A program made the position numbers and the translations under genes. DNA of 46,956 bases, from positions 1-46,956 of the forward strand of contig JAFYKY010000007.1 of assembly GCA_017537345.1 (NCBI GenBank), given 5' to 3'. This stretch comes from Clostridia bacterium (GTDB lineage Bacteria > Bacillota > Clostridia > Oscillospirales > CAG-382). Position 1 is the stretch's first letter. Every line of letters begins with the position of its first letter. The notes under the pieces are model-generated. The model worked only from the letters and a program-made list of their open reading frames with translations, was not told where the DNA came from and searched no databases. This document shows positions 1 to 7,351 of this stretch, one piece after another.

Positions 1-276
1 CCCAAAAGTTCCTATATGACAGATCAGCTCGCACGAGCAGGCACATCGGTTGGTGCTAATATCCACGAAGCACAATACGCACAGAGCAAGAAAGACTTTG
101 TAGCAAAATTGGAAATTGCTTTGAAGGAATCTAACGAAACAAGTTATTGGTTAAAGCTGATGTATGAAACCAAAAGAATAGATACAACAACGTATCAATA
201 CACAGAAAAACTGTGTGGTAATATTCGTAGACTGTTGATTGCTTCGTGCCGTACAGCAAAGGAGAATGGAAAATGA
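1..276 (+). CDS. four-helix-bundle protein (S23/bAvd-like), 5' truncated by window edge
   Basis: The reading frame is open to base 1 with no stop upstream of the first ATG at 16, so the gene starts outside the window. The visible part (about 91 residues) has the family signature: QLARAGTSVGANIHEAQ, followed by a Lys/Glu-rich helix, SNETSYWLKLM, and a closing helix ending in RRLLIASCRT. Family members are about 115-125 residues long, so roughly 25-30 residues are missing. The fold is an all-alpha bundle related to the S23 intervening-sequence protein and to the accessory protein of diversity-generating retroelements. Its role here is unknown, and no reverse transcriptase or variable repeat is visible. 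The stop codon overlaps the next start (ATGA), which implies translational coupling. Base composition is more AT-rich than most of the window. Confidence 0.8.
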   Translation, partial: PKSSYMTDQLARAGTSVGANIHEAQYAQSKKDFVAKLEIALKESNETSYWLKLMYETKRIDTTTYQYTEKLCGNIRRLLIASCRTAKENGK

Positions 277-749
277 GCAAAAAGAGACTTGATTTTCTGA
301 AAGATGCTTTCCGTGGGTTTGAACTGCAATTCGCTGAAGATGAATCCAACGTGGTTATTCTTAATCCTAATTACGATGAAAATATTACTGTGTATGATGA
401 TGAATATGAGTTTATTGCTTGTTTTTCTTTTCAGCATCGTCATTTCGAAGATGAAGAGGATTTAATCGAGTGGATTGGTAAAATTATATCCGGCAACACA
501 TTCGCAATTGAATTTTTTAATAATGATCAGCGCCGTTTTGGTAGTGAGATTGATACAGAGGAATTGCAAGGATTAACATATAAAAAGCTGGAGCAATTTA
601 CTGGATATTACGGTTTGACAAAACTGCTTGATGTGGTTGATTCGTTCAAAATAAGAAGTTGGGATGGCAAAAACAACTTTGATTACACAATGATTTGTGA
701 AGAAAACGGAAACGTTGTAATTAATCAAATTTTTGTTGGTATACTTTAA
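273..749 (+). CDS. hypothetical protein, 158 aa, acidic
   Basis: I do not recognise this family. The start at 273 is chosen because GGAG at about 261-264 is well spaced to it and the ATG overlaps the stop of the previous gene; an in-frame ATG at 246 lies inside that gene. The product is soluble and rich in Asp/Glu and aromatics (FEDEEDLIEWIGKI, YDENITVYDDEYEF), with no signal peptide or membrane segment. It is predicted mixed alpha/beta. It is AT-rich like its partner, and the two probably form a small two-gene accessory unit closed by the terminator at 806-845. Confidence 0.65.
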   Translation: MSKKRLDFLKDAFRGFELQFAEDESNVVILNPNYDENITVYDDEYEFIACFSFQHRHFEDEEDLIEWIGKIISGNTFAIEFFNNDQRRFGSEIDTEELQGLTYKKLEQFTGYYGLTKLLDVVDSFKIRSWDGKNNFDYTMICEENGNVVINQIFVGIL

Positions 750-805
750 GCGTTTTTTACCTTTCTATAAGGAATGATTTGTACTTTTGCAACTTCTCTT
801 ACACG

Positions 806-845
806 AAAAAAGTCACTTTTGTCTAACGACAAAGGTGACTTTTTT
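806..845. terminator. bidirectional rho-independent terminator
   Basis: A 13-bp stem (811-823 with 828-830 and on to 840, one G-U pair) closes on a TAAC loop. It is flanked by an A-run on the left and a T-run on the right, so it can act on either strand. It follows the two-gene unit ending at 749. Confidence 0.85.
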
Positions 846-853
846 CAATGATA

Positions 854-921
854 TCCGTTCCTTGCGGACACAAATTAACGATGTTGAGGCACTGCCTCAA
901 ACGATGTGATGCTTCGCATCA
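854..921. repeat. array of three unlike hairpins with AACGATG linkers
   Basis: Three consecutive palindromes have different stems: TCCG/CGGA (854-868), TTGAGGCA/TGCCTCAA (884-900, perfect 8-bp arms) and TGATGC/GCATCA around TTC (907-921). The second and third are each preceded by an ACGATG linker. The style matches the larger array at 46080-46247. Confidence 0.6.
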
Positions 922-977
922 ATGCTGTTGATTTTTTCTTTTTTCCGTGATATACTCGTTTTAAAGGAGTTGATTTT

Positions 978-2033
978 TTGCGTACCTTTGTTTCCGATAC
1001 GTTGGCGGCAAGCGCCGACCAGACCTATTTTAAATCAGACAATCAAAAGCACCTTTGCAGGATATATTACAAGGTCTTTGCGGGTGGGGATGAATACCGT
1101 TTTATGTTCGGCAACACGGTGGATTCCACCTTTGCGGACGGGTCATATTCCGTGGCGAATATGCTTTGCGGGGAGTGGCAGATATCAGACGCCCGCGTAG
1201 GCGTAGTTCCCCGTTGCGGTATGGAAAACCCCGCAGAACCGACCTCTTTTACGGATATCCTTTTTGAAGGTGCGGAATACAAAAACATACTCCCCGGCGA
1301 ACGCTTTTTTACGGACACGGTAAAGATAAAAGCGGAAAGCGGCGAATATCTCTGCGTGGAATACTCCTTCAAGGGCAAAAAGCTCCCCTGCCATCAGGAA
1401 ATTATTATTCCCACCTTTATATATGAAAACGGCGGGTGGTCGCGCACTCCCTATATTCCCGTGCCTCTTACGGCGCAGGTGAAAAGGGAAGTGAGAAAGA
1501 GAATTTGCTTCCTCGGAGATTCAATTACACAAGGTATAGGCGCAACCCACAACAGCTATTCGTGGTGGTGTGCCGTTGCCGCAGAAAAGCTTGGCAGGGA
1601 ATACTCTTTTTATAATCTTGGCATAGGCTCTGCCCGCGCTTCCGATGCGGCTTCCGATTCCGTCTGGCTGGAGCGGGCAAAGAACCAAGATATTTGCGTT
1701 ATCTGTCTTGGCACAAACGATCTTCTTCACGGCAGAAGCGCTTTGGATATTTGCAAAGATATCACCCGCGTTGCCGGTATTCTTGAAAATCTCGGAATAC
1801 GGGTCATCGTACAGACTGCGCCTCCCTTTGAATACCCTCCCTCTGCGGCGGAAAACTGCAAAAAGGTAAACGAATATATTAAAAACACCTTCTTCGGCTG
1901 TTTCGATAACACCCGTTTCCTCTGCGAAGGTGGGGACGTGGCTGCCCCCGTGTTCGGCGGACACCCTCACGATGAGGGCTGCGCCGTCTGGGGCGAAAAT
2001 ATTGCTTTGCACATAAAAGAGTATCTTGCTTAA
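978..2033 (+). CDS. SGNH/GDSL-family hydrolase, cytoplasmic, atypical triad
   Basis: The start is TTG at 978, eight bases after AAAGGAG (963-969). Residues 1-165 look like a beta-sandwich and residues 172-351 are an SGNH esterase domain. Block I is FLGDSITQG (Ser182), block II contains NLGIGSA, and block III is GTND (245-248). Block V reads FGGHPHDEG, with His329 as the expected catalytic His. Relatives usually have Asp three residues before that His; here it is Phe326, so the triad is incomplete or the Asp role has moved. There is no signal peptide. The family deacylates glycans or esters, but the substrate here is unknown. The next gene starts 12 bases downstream, so the two are probably one operon. 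Confidence 0.8.
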   Translation: MRTFVSDTLAASADQTYFKSDNQKHLCRIYYKVFAGGDEYRFMFGNTVDSTFADGSYSVANMLCGEWQISDARVGVVPRCGMENPAEPTSFTDILFEGAEYKNILPGERFFTDTVKIKAESGEYLCVEYSFKGKKLPCHQEIIIPTFIYENGGWSRTPYIPVPLTAQVKREVRKRICFLGDSITQGIGATHNSYSWWCAVAAEKLGREYSFYNLGIGSARASDAASDSVWLERAKNQDICVICLGTNDLLHGRSALDICKDITRVAGILENLGIRVIVQTAPPFEYPPSAAENCKKVNEYIKNTFFGCFDNTRFLCEGGDVAAPVFGGHPHDEGCAVWGENIALHIKEYLA

Positions 2034-2045
2034 AAAGGAGAAAAT

Positions 2046-3647
2046 ATGAAAAAGGCGGTAGTTATCTTGCTTTCTGTGTTACTCACCTTACCCTTGGCAA
2101 GCGGTTTTTCCGCTTCTGCAAAAGAAGACCTGCCGGAAGAAATTAAAATTCTTTGCATAGGCAACAGCTTTTCCTGCGATACTATCGAGCACGTGGCGGA
2201 TATCGCCCTTTCTCTCGGCGTAAAAAAGGTTACTCTGGGCAATCTTTATATCGGCGGATGCTCCGTTAAAAAGCATTACGCAAACGCCGTGGGTGATAAG
2301 CACGATTACGAATATTATTATAACACCGGAGCGGGCTGGTCGATCACCTATAACCATTCCATAAAGGACACTTTGCAAAGCGATGATTGGGATTACGTTT
2401 CAATACAGCACGGCACGCTGGACGGAAGTCGCTACGCAGAGGAAGCTTCGTATGCGGACCTGCCCAAGCTTGTGGAGTATATTAAATCCTACCTGCCGAA
2501 AAAAACCAAGATCGCTTTTAATATGACCTGGGTAGGCGAGCCCGGCTCCCACGAGGAAATGATCGCCTTCGGCAACGATCAGTTGAAATACTACAATTCC
2601 GTTGCCGCCCTCACCTCTTCGCTGATCGCGGGTATGGAGGGGATAGATATAATCTCTCCCACAGGCACGGCGGTACAAAACGCCCGCACCTCCTCCGTGG
2701 GCGTACTTACGAGGGATAATTATCATTTAAGCCTTAAACTGGGAAGATACATAGCGGGGCTTACCTTCTTCAAAGCCCTTACGGGCGCGGACGTTTCGGA
2801 AATCACCTGGGCGCCCGACGGGGTAAACGCTTATATGAAGGCGGTTGCGATCGAATCCGTACAAAACGCAATTCAAACCCCCTATTCCGTAACGGCTTCG
2901 GTTATCGAAAAGCCGGAATTCGTCTGGCCCGAATCGGAATACGGTCCCGCCGCCACGCCCAAGGATCCTTTTTATGCCCACGGGGCAAAAACAGCTCCCG
3001 AGGTAGAGGAAAAAGTGGATATCCTCCCGTATTTCAACATAAACGGAGTAGGGGAGATAAGCACCACCCTTGAAACCGCAAACGGCTTGGGACTCACTCT
3101 CGATCTTGAAAAAACTCCGTATCTTTATTATTCCTTCGTTATTCCCAAAGGGTCGGATTTCTGTTTTTCCATCTACAGCGATTCCACCTATTCCCCCTGG
3201 CTCACCTTCCTTGATGCAAGCAAAGGGGATGCGGTGCTTAACGAAAGCGCGGAAAACTGGGACGCGGCGTTTGGCTCGGGCAGAAAGCAGTACGCCACCC
3301 AAAGCCAGACGGGCTGTATAGACCTGAGGGATTATACGGTCAACGGCGCGCTTAAATGGGTAGTAAGCCGTATGAAGCTGTACGCTCCCAAGGGAGATAC
3401 CGTTGCGGTAAGCTATTTCTTCTTCGGCTCGGAGCCTTTAAACGACCCTGCCGCCGAATATTCGGAGGAGGAATCCGTGATTTCCGAAATTTCCGAAAAT
3501 TCCGCTCCCGTTTCTTCGCAGGCGTCGGATACGACGGACGCTTCTTCTCCCAAAAACACAAAAAGTCCGTGGGTTATGGTGATCTCCGGCGCCGTGGTCG
3601 GCGCTTTGGTAGGCGCTGTTTCCTATAGAAAAGCAAGAAAAAAATAA
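2046..3647 (+). CDS. DUF4886 SGNH-like surface protein, membrane anchored
   Basis: Residues 1-25 form a signal peptide ending near SASA. The DUF4886 domain starts with ILCIGNSFSCD (candidate nucleophile Ser41) and ends with RDNYHLSLKLGRYIAGL, which carries the D-x-x-H pair, so all three hydrolase residues are present. Residues about 330-470 look like a second beta-rich domain. A Ser/Glu-rich linker follows, then a C-terminal membrane helix and the basic tail RKARKK, which would leave the enzyme on the outer face of the membrane. AAAAAGGAG precedes the ATG. The partner upstream is another SGNH protein. A role in deacylating extracellular polysaccharide is inferred from fold and location only. 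Confidence 0.8.
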   Translation: MKKAVVILLSVLLTLPLASGFSASAKEDLPEEIKILCIGNSFSCDTIEHVADIALSLGVKKVTLGNLYIGGCSVKKHYANAVGDKHDYEYYYNTGAGWSITYNHSIKDTLQSDDWDYVSIQHGTLDGSRYAEEASYADLPKLVEYIKSYLPKKTKIAFNMTWVGEPGSHEEMIAFGNDQLKYYNSVAALTSSLIAGMEGIDIISPTGTAVQNARTSSVGVLTRDNYHLSLKLGRYIAGLTFFKALTGADVSEITWAPDGVNAYMKAVAIESVQNAIQTPYSVTASVIEKPEFVWPESEYGPAATPKDPFYAHGAKTAPEVEEKVDILPYFNINGVGEISTTLETANGLGLTLDLEKTPYLYYSFVIPKGSDFCFSIYSDSTYSPWLTFLDASKGDAVLNESAENWDAAFGSGRKQYATQSQTGCIDLRDYTVNGALKWVVSRMKLYAPKGDTVAVSYFFFGSEPLNDPAAEYSEEESVISEISENSAPVSSQASDTTDASSPKNTKSPWVMVISGAVVGALVGAVSYRKARKK

Positions 3648-3653
3648 CATTTT

Positions 3654-3683
3654 AAAGCCCGCGTCACGTTACGCGGGCTTTTT
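3654..3683 (+). terminator. rho-independent terminator
   Basis: Perfect 11-bp stem AAAGCCCGCGT / ACGCGGGCTTT with a six-base loop, just after the DUF4886 gene. It closes the SGNH-DUF4886 operon. Confidence 0.9.
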
Positions 3684-3738
3684 GCGGGCAGTTTTGTTGG
3701 TGTTTAACAAAAAAATATGTAAAATATCAATATTTTGG

Positions 3739-3767
3739 TTGCACAAATCAAAAAAGTGTGTTACACT
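3739..3767 (+). promoter_or_regulatory. sigma-A promoter for the helicase-like gene
   Basis: TTGCAC (3739-3744), a 17-bp spacer, then TACACT (3762-3767). It lies about 40 bases upstream of the TTG start at 3806 and downstream of a terminator. Confidence 0.65.
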
Positions 3768-3805
3768 ATATCTGTATCTTTATAATAAAATTGGAGGGAT
3801 GAATT

Positions 3806-5701
3806 TTGAGCATAACAAAGTATCTTTTTGATGCGCTCAATAACGGTACGGAGCTTTATCCGCCTATGCAGGGAGCTTTGCCCGTTAACTCCTACGATAT
3901 ATTACAAGGCAAAATAAATTCAAACCGCTTTTTAACTCTGGCAGAGGATATGCGCATAACGGCGGATACGGATATACTTATCGTTGCAAAATCCGTAAAC
4001 ACCACCGTTGCGGGAGGTATATATTCTTCTTCCTCTCCCGCGCTGTTAAAGGGACTTTATTATATTCCCGCAGTGCTTCATACGGACGGCACCTTTTCCT
4101 TTACGGAAAACCGCCTGCCTTATTTTAACGAGGAATTTTTGGAAGGGGATATAGTGTTTGGCGATTGCGCCCGCGCCCACGGATATTTTGCCGCCAACCC
4201 CAGACTCATTTCCGCCATATACGCAAACGGCACCTGGGAAGCGTACGTCCGCCTTGCCACCGCTTATTTTGAGGAAGTCTGCGGAGTTCCCTATAACGAA
4301 TGCTACATAACCAACAGAGCGGATAATTCCTCTTTTATATTCGATCAGAACTGTTATATTATCCCCGCCCGTTCCGTAAAGGGTGTGAAGCCTATGTTAA
4401 GATTATACGCCCGCATCTTTAAAGCGGACGATACTCCCAACAAGCTTTACGGCGATCTTTGCGCGGGCAACGATGAGGATATTTCCTTTATAACCCTTTC
4501 CGCAGAGGAAAAAGCAGAATTCATACGCAAGGTTTCCACCAATTGGATAATCAATTCCGCCCTTGCCCGTGTTCCCGCCCGTCCCATTATCGTGGGAAGC
4601 GATATTTCTCCTTCTCTCCGCCTTGCGGAAACTGGGGATGACCTTGCTTCCTATTGGGCAGAGGTAAAGAGCAGCGTTCAGTCTCTCCCTGCGTATAATA
4701 CGGACAACCTTTCACCGGATGGAATTTTTGCAGGCTGTGCCCGCCGTTACGGAGTATCTTTCTCTTCCGTAAACGGATGTATAGACCGTATATACCGTGA
4801 GCTTTCCGCCCTTTCCGTTCTTAACGACCGTGTTGTGAACGAGGTTAAAAAGCACGAAGGGCTTATTACCTTCCCCGTTAAAGAGGGTAAGCGTATAACC
4901 TTTGCCGCTTCCCAGACACTTATGAAGTGTGAGGAGCTGGAAAAAACTCTCCGTGAGCGCCGTATGGAGTGGGAGCTGTTTATCGGACAGCTTCCCAGAA
5001 GAGTGCGCACCTTCGGCGGACTCGCCTCCGTAAGAGAGGAGCGCAAGCGTCTGTTTTCTGAATTTATGACAGAAACCGACACGTTTATAAACCCCGAAAT
5101 GTCGCCTCAGCAGATACTCAACGCATTTACCGATATGGCTGCAAAAAACAACGCACTTATGAAGGAAACCGCGTTAAAGAAGCAGCTGCTTGATACTATC
5201 GGTGAATACAGCGAATACGGCATAGATTTCTTTGCGGACCGCGGCGAAGAAGACACCTTCCTTTGTACCGAGCAGGATATTAACCGCCTTATAATGAAAA
5301 AGGTAACTCCCACAATGTTCTGGCTGGCGGTGCATTATTACGAATGTATCTGGGCTTCCGATCCGGAAAACAACCCCTACACCCTGTCCCCCGTAATTAT
5401 CGCCCCCTTTGATAAGATCGCAGATCAGTTCGAGGAATTCGATTCCATTCCCTTGCTCGTTCTCGACCACGCAGACAGCATATCTCCCGAATACGCCTGC
5501 GGCTTGTTCGCTCTGGCAAAAACGGCGATACTTATTTGCGATGGGTCGGGAGCAGCCCCCAAGCGCACCTTGCCCACGGGCACGGATATTCTCCTTGCAA
5601 TACGCTCCGGCGCCGTTGCTTATGCGGATGAGTATTCCGTCCTTACCCAAAAAGGACTTTCCGTTTCGGAAAATTCCGTGGCAGATTGCTTCCGTTCATA
5701 A
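3806..5701 (+). CDS. degenerate SF1 (Upf1/Dna2-like) helicase-related protein, probably not an ATPase
   Basis: The start is TTG at 3806 after GGAGGG; the nearby ATG at 3799 is in another frame and soon stops. The 631-residue product resembles the first ATPase domain of large SF1 helicases. Residues about 495-590 follow the family order: a MFWLAVHYYECIW helix, APFDKIADQF where the family has STTFAS, LLVLDHADSISPE (D554-H555-A556-D557) in place of the DEAG/DEAQ box, and ILICDGSGAAP in place of motif III (GDPLQ). There is no GxxxxGK[ST] P-loop anywhere, and the second RecA domain (motifs IV-VI) is absent. The middle (about 330-470) is helical and charged. Binding to nucleic acid or protein without ATP hydrolysis is an inference. 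The assignment rests on motif layout read by eye. Confidence 0.5.
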   Translation: MSITKYLFDALNNGTELYPPMQGALPVNSYDILQGKINSNRFLTLAEDMRITADTDILIVAKSVNTTVAGGIYSSSSPALLKGLYYIPAVLHTDGTFSFTENRLPYFNEEFLEGDIVFGDCARAHGYFAANPRLISAIYANGTWEAYVRLATAYFEEVCGVPYNECYITNRADNSSFIFDQNCYIIPARSVKGVKPMLRLYARIFKADDTPNKLYGDLCAGNDEDISFITLSAEEKAEFIRKVSTNWIINSALARVPARPIIVGSDISPSLRLAETGDDLASYWAEVKSSVQSLPAYNTDNLSPDGIFAGCARRYGVSFSSVNGCIDRIYRELSALSVLNDRVVNEVKKHEGLITFPVKEGKRITFAASQTLMKCEELEKTLRERRMEWELFIGQLPRRVRTFGGLASVREERKRLFSEFMTETDTFINPEMSPQQILNAFTDMAAKNNALMKETALKKQLLDTIGEYSEYGIDFFADRGEEDTFLCTEQDINRLIMKKVTPTMFWLAVHYYECIWASDPENNPYTLSPVIIAPFDKIADQFEEFDSIPLLVLDHADSISPEYACGLFALAKTAILICDGSGAAPKRTLPTGTDILLAIRSGAVAYADEYSVLTQKGLSVSENSVADCFRS

Positions 5702-5750
5702 ATAAAAAACAAAAAATATAAAAACAAAAAACCGAAAGGACTTTCCCAAA

Positions 5751-7253
5751 ATGAAAAGAAGAATTTCCATTATCGCGCTTCTTCTCGCAGTGCTTATGGT
5801 AGCAAGCGTTTTTGTTGCTTGTCAGGATAACACTCCCGATGAAAGCAAGGGCGGCAACGTTTCCAAGCAGGAAGGCGACGGTCGCTACGTAGCAGACCTT
5901 CCCGAATTTACTTGGAACACCTCTTCCGGCACCTACGGCACCTTTGACGTTCTCGTAACCAGCCAAGAGGGCGACTCTACCTATTTCTCCGAAGAGATCG
6001 GATACGATCTGTACGAAACTACCGACGAGGTTCTTAACGCTGCAGTTATGGAGCGTAACAACTACGTTGAACAGCTTACCGGCGTTGAGGTCGTTGCTCA
6101 TCCCGTGAAAAACGTTGTAACAGCTCTTAACGACCAGATCGCAGGCGGTATGAAGGATTACGATATGGCTATGCCCTTTATGCCCGGCGCAGCTACTCTC
6201 GCACAGGAAGGCAAGCTTCACGCGCTCAACAGCGAAAAGCTTTCCGCTTATATCGATCTTTCTCAGCCTTGGTGGGATGCAAACGCTACCGCAGGTCTTT
6301 CTGTTGACAATATCGTATACTTCACCACCGGCGATATCTCCATTATGCAGAAGATCGTTTCCACCGCAGTTACCTTCAACAAGGATATGTACGCTTCTCT
6401 CTTCCCCGGTGAAAAGACTCTGTACGAAATGGTTGATGACGGCGAATGGACTCTCGATAAAATGGTAGAACTTGCAAAGGTTGCTACCGTTCAGGACGGC
6501 GACGGCGACTGGGATCTTCAGGACCAGTGGGGTTGCTCCGCTGCTTACGGCGATGCTAATATGTTCTATCTCGCATCCGGCAACACCATTTGCTCCAAGG
6601 ATTCCGATGACCTTCCCGTATTCTCTATGAATTCCACCTCCAGCATCAGCGCTGCTATTAAGGTTCTTGAAGTACTTCAGTCTGACGGCTGGGCTATTAT
6701 GGCTCAGGATATGAAGAATATGAGCGATAAGAACATCTGGGTTTCTTCTCTTGACGTATTCGGCGAAGGCAGAGCTTTGTTCAGAACCACTGCATTCTCT
6801 GCTATCAAGAAGCTCCGCGCTTATGAAGAAGGCGTTGAATTCGGTATCGTTCCCATGCCCAAGCTTAACGCTGACCAGGAAAAGTACTATACTCCCTGCT
6901 CCGCTCGTTATGCATATGCAGTAGTTATCCCCAACTGTGTTGAGGACGAAGAATTCTCCGCATATATGACCGAGCTCGTTTGTTGTGAAGCAAAGAACTA
7001 CGTAACCGACGCTTACTACGAAGTAACTCTTAAGAAGCGCGATTCCAAGGACGATGAAACCGAGCGTATGCTTGACCTCATCTTCTCCAACGTAGTTTAC
7101 GATACCGGTTATATCTACGGCTTCTCCGGCGCAAGCTCCATTCTTGAAAATCTTATGAGCTCCAAGGGTACCGATGTTCAGTCTTCTGTTGAAGAAGTAA
7201 CCGATACCATTGAATCCGCTATCGAAGATACTATCGAAAACTTCAGAGATTAA
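5751..7253 (+). CDS. extracellular solute-binding lipoprotein (sugar-type), copy 1
   Basis: A lipoprotein signal peptide ends in the lipobox VFVAC (Cys24), followed by an Asp/Ser/Lys-rich linker. The 500-residue length and composition (DYDMAMPFMPGA, TFNKDMYASLFPG, GDGDWDLQDQWG, FGIVPMPKLNADQEKYYTP) fit the family 1 substrate-binding proteins of carbohydrate ABC importers. AAAGGA precedes the ATG. The next gene is a close full-length paralogue. No permease or ATPase gene lies nearby, so the importer must be encoded elsewhere or the protein works in another way. The substrate is not deducible from sequence. Codon use is strongly biased, suggesting high expression. Confidence 0.85.
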   Translation: MKRRISIIALLLAVLMVASVFVACQDNTPDESKGGNVSKQEGDGRYVADLPEFTWNTSSGTYGTFDVLVTSQEGDSTYFSEEIGYDLYETTDEVLNAAVMERNNYVEQLTGVEVVAHPVKNVVTALNDQIAGGMKDYDMAMPFMPGAATLAQEGKLHALNSEKLSAYIDLSQPWWDANATAGLSVDNIVYFTTGDISIMQKIVSTAVTFNKDMYASLFPGEKTLYEMVDDGEWTLDKMVELAKVATVQDGDGDWDLQDQWGCSAAYGDANMFYLASGNTICSKDSDDLPVFSMNSTSSISAAIKVLEVLQSDGWAIMAQDMKNMSDKNIWVSSLDVFGEGRALFRTTAFSAIKKLRAYEEGVEFGIVPMPKLNADQEKYYTPCSARYAYAVVIPNCVEDEEFSAYMTELVCCEAKNYVTDAYYEVTLKKRDSKDDETERMLDLIFSNVVYDTGYIYGFSGASSILENLMSSKGTDVQSSVEEVTDTIESAIEDTIENFRD

Positions 7254-7283
7254 TATACTCACACTGTTTATGTTATTTTTACC

Positions 7284-7308
7284 CGCGGCGGGTTTAAGAC
7301 CCGCCGCG
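7284..7308 (+). terminator. GC-rich hairpin between the two binding-protein genes
   Basis: Ten-bp perfect stem CGCGGCGGGT / ACCCGCCGCG with a TTAAG loop. The following T-run is poor, so it may act as a partial terminator or an mRNA-stabilising 3' hairpin that makes more of the first product than the second. Confidence 0.6.
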
Positions 7309-7351
7309 CGGTTTCGTTAAAAAAGGTACATCCTATAAACGGAGGCAAAAA

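Noticed and set aside
1..749. Diversity-generating retroelement, suggested by the four-helix-bundle protein
   Set aside because: No reverse transcriptase or template/variable repeat pair is visible in the window, and such bundle proteins are common elsewhere.
806..935. CRISPR-like array from the consecutive palindromes
   Set aside because: The palindromes have different sequences and there is no repeat-spacer periodicity or cas gene.
3806..5701. Active DNA helicase
   Set aside because: There is no P-loop, the DExx box and motif III are altered, and the second RecA domain is missing.
5643..7262. Open frame of 539 codons on the minus strand opposite the first solute-binding protein
   Set aside because: It mirrors a highly codon-biased gene. 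The plus-strand protein has a signal peptide, lipobox and a clear paralogue, while the minus-strand translation looks like no family and lacks a ribosome binding site.
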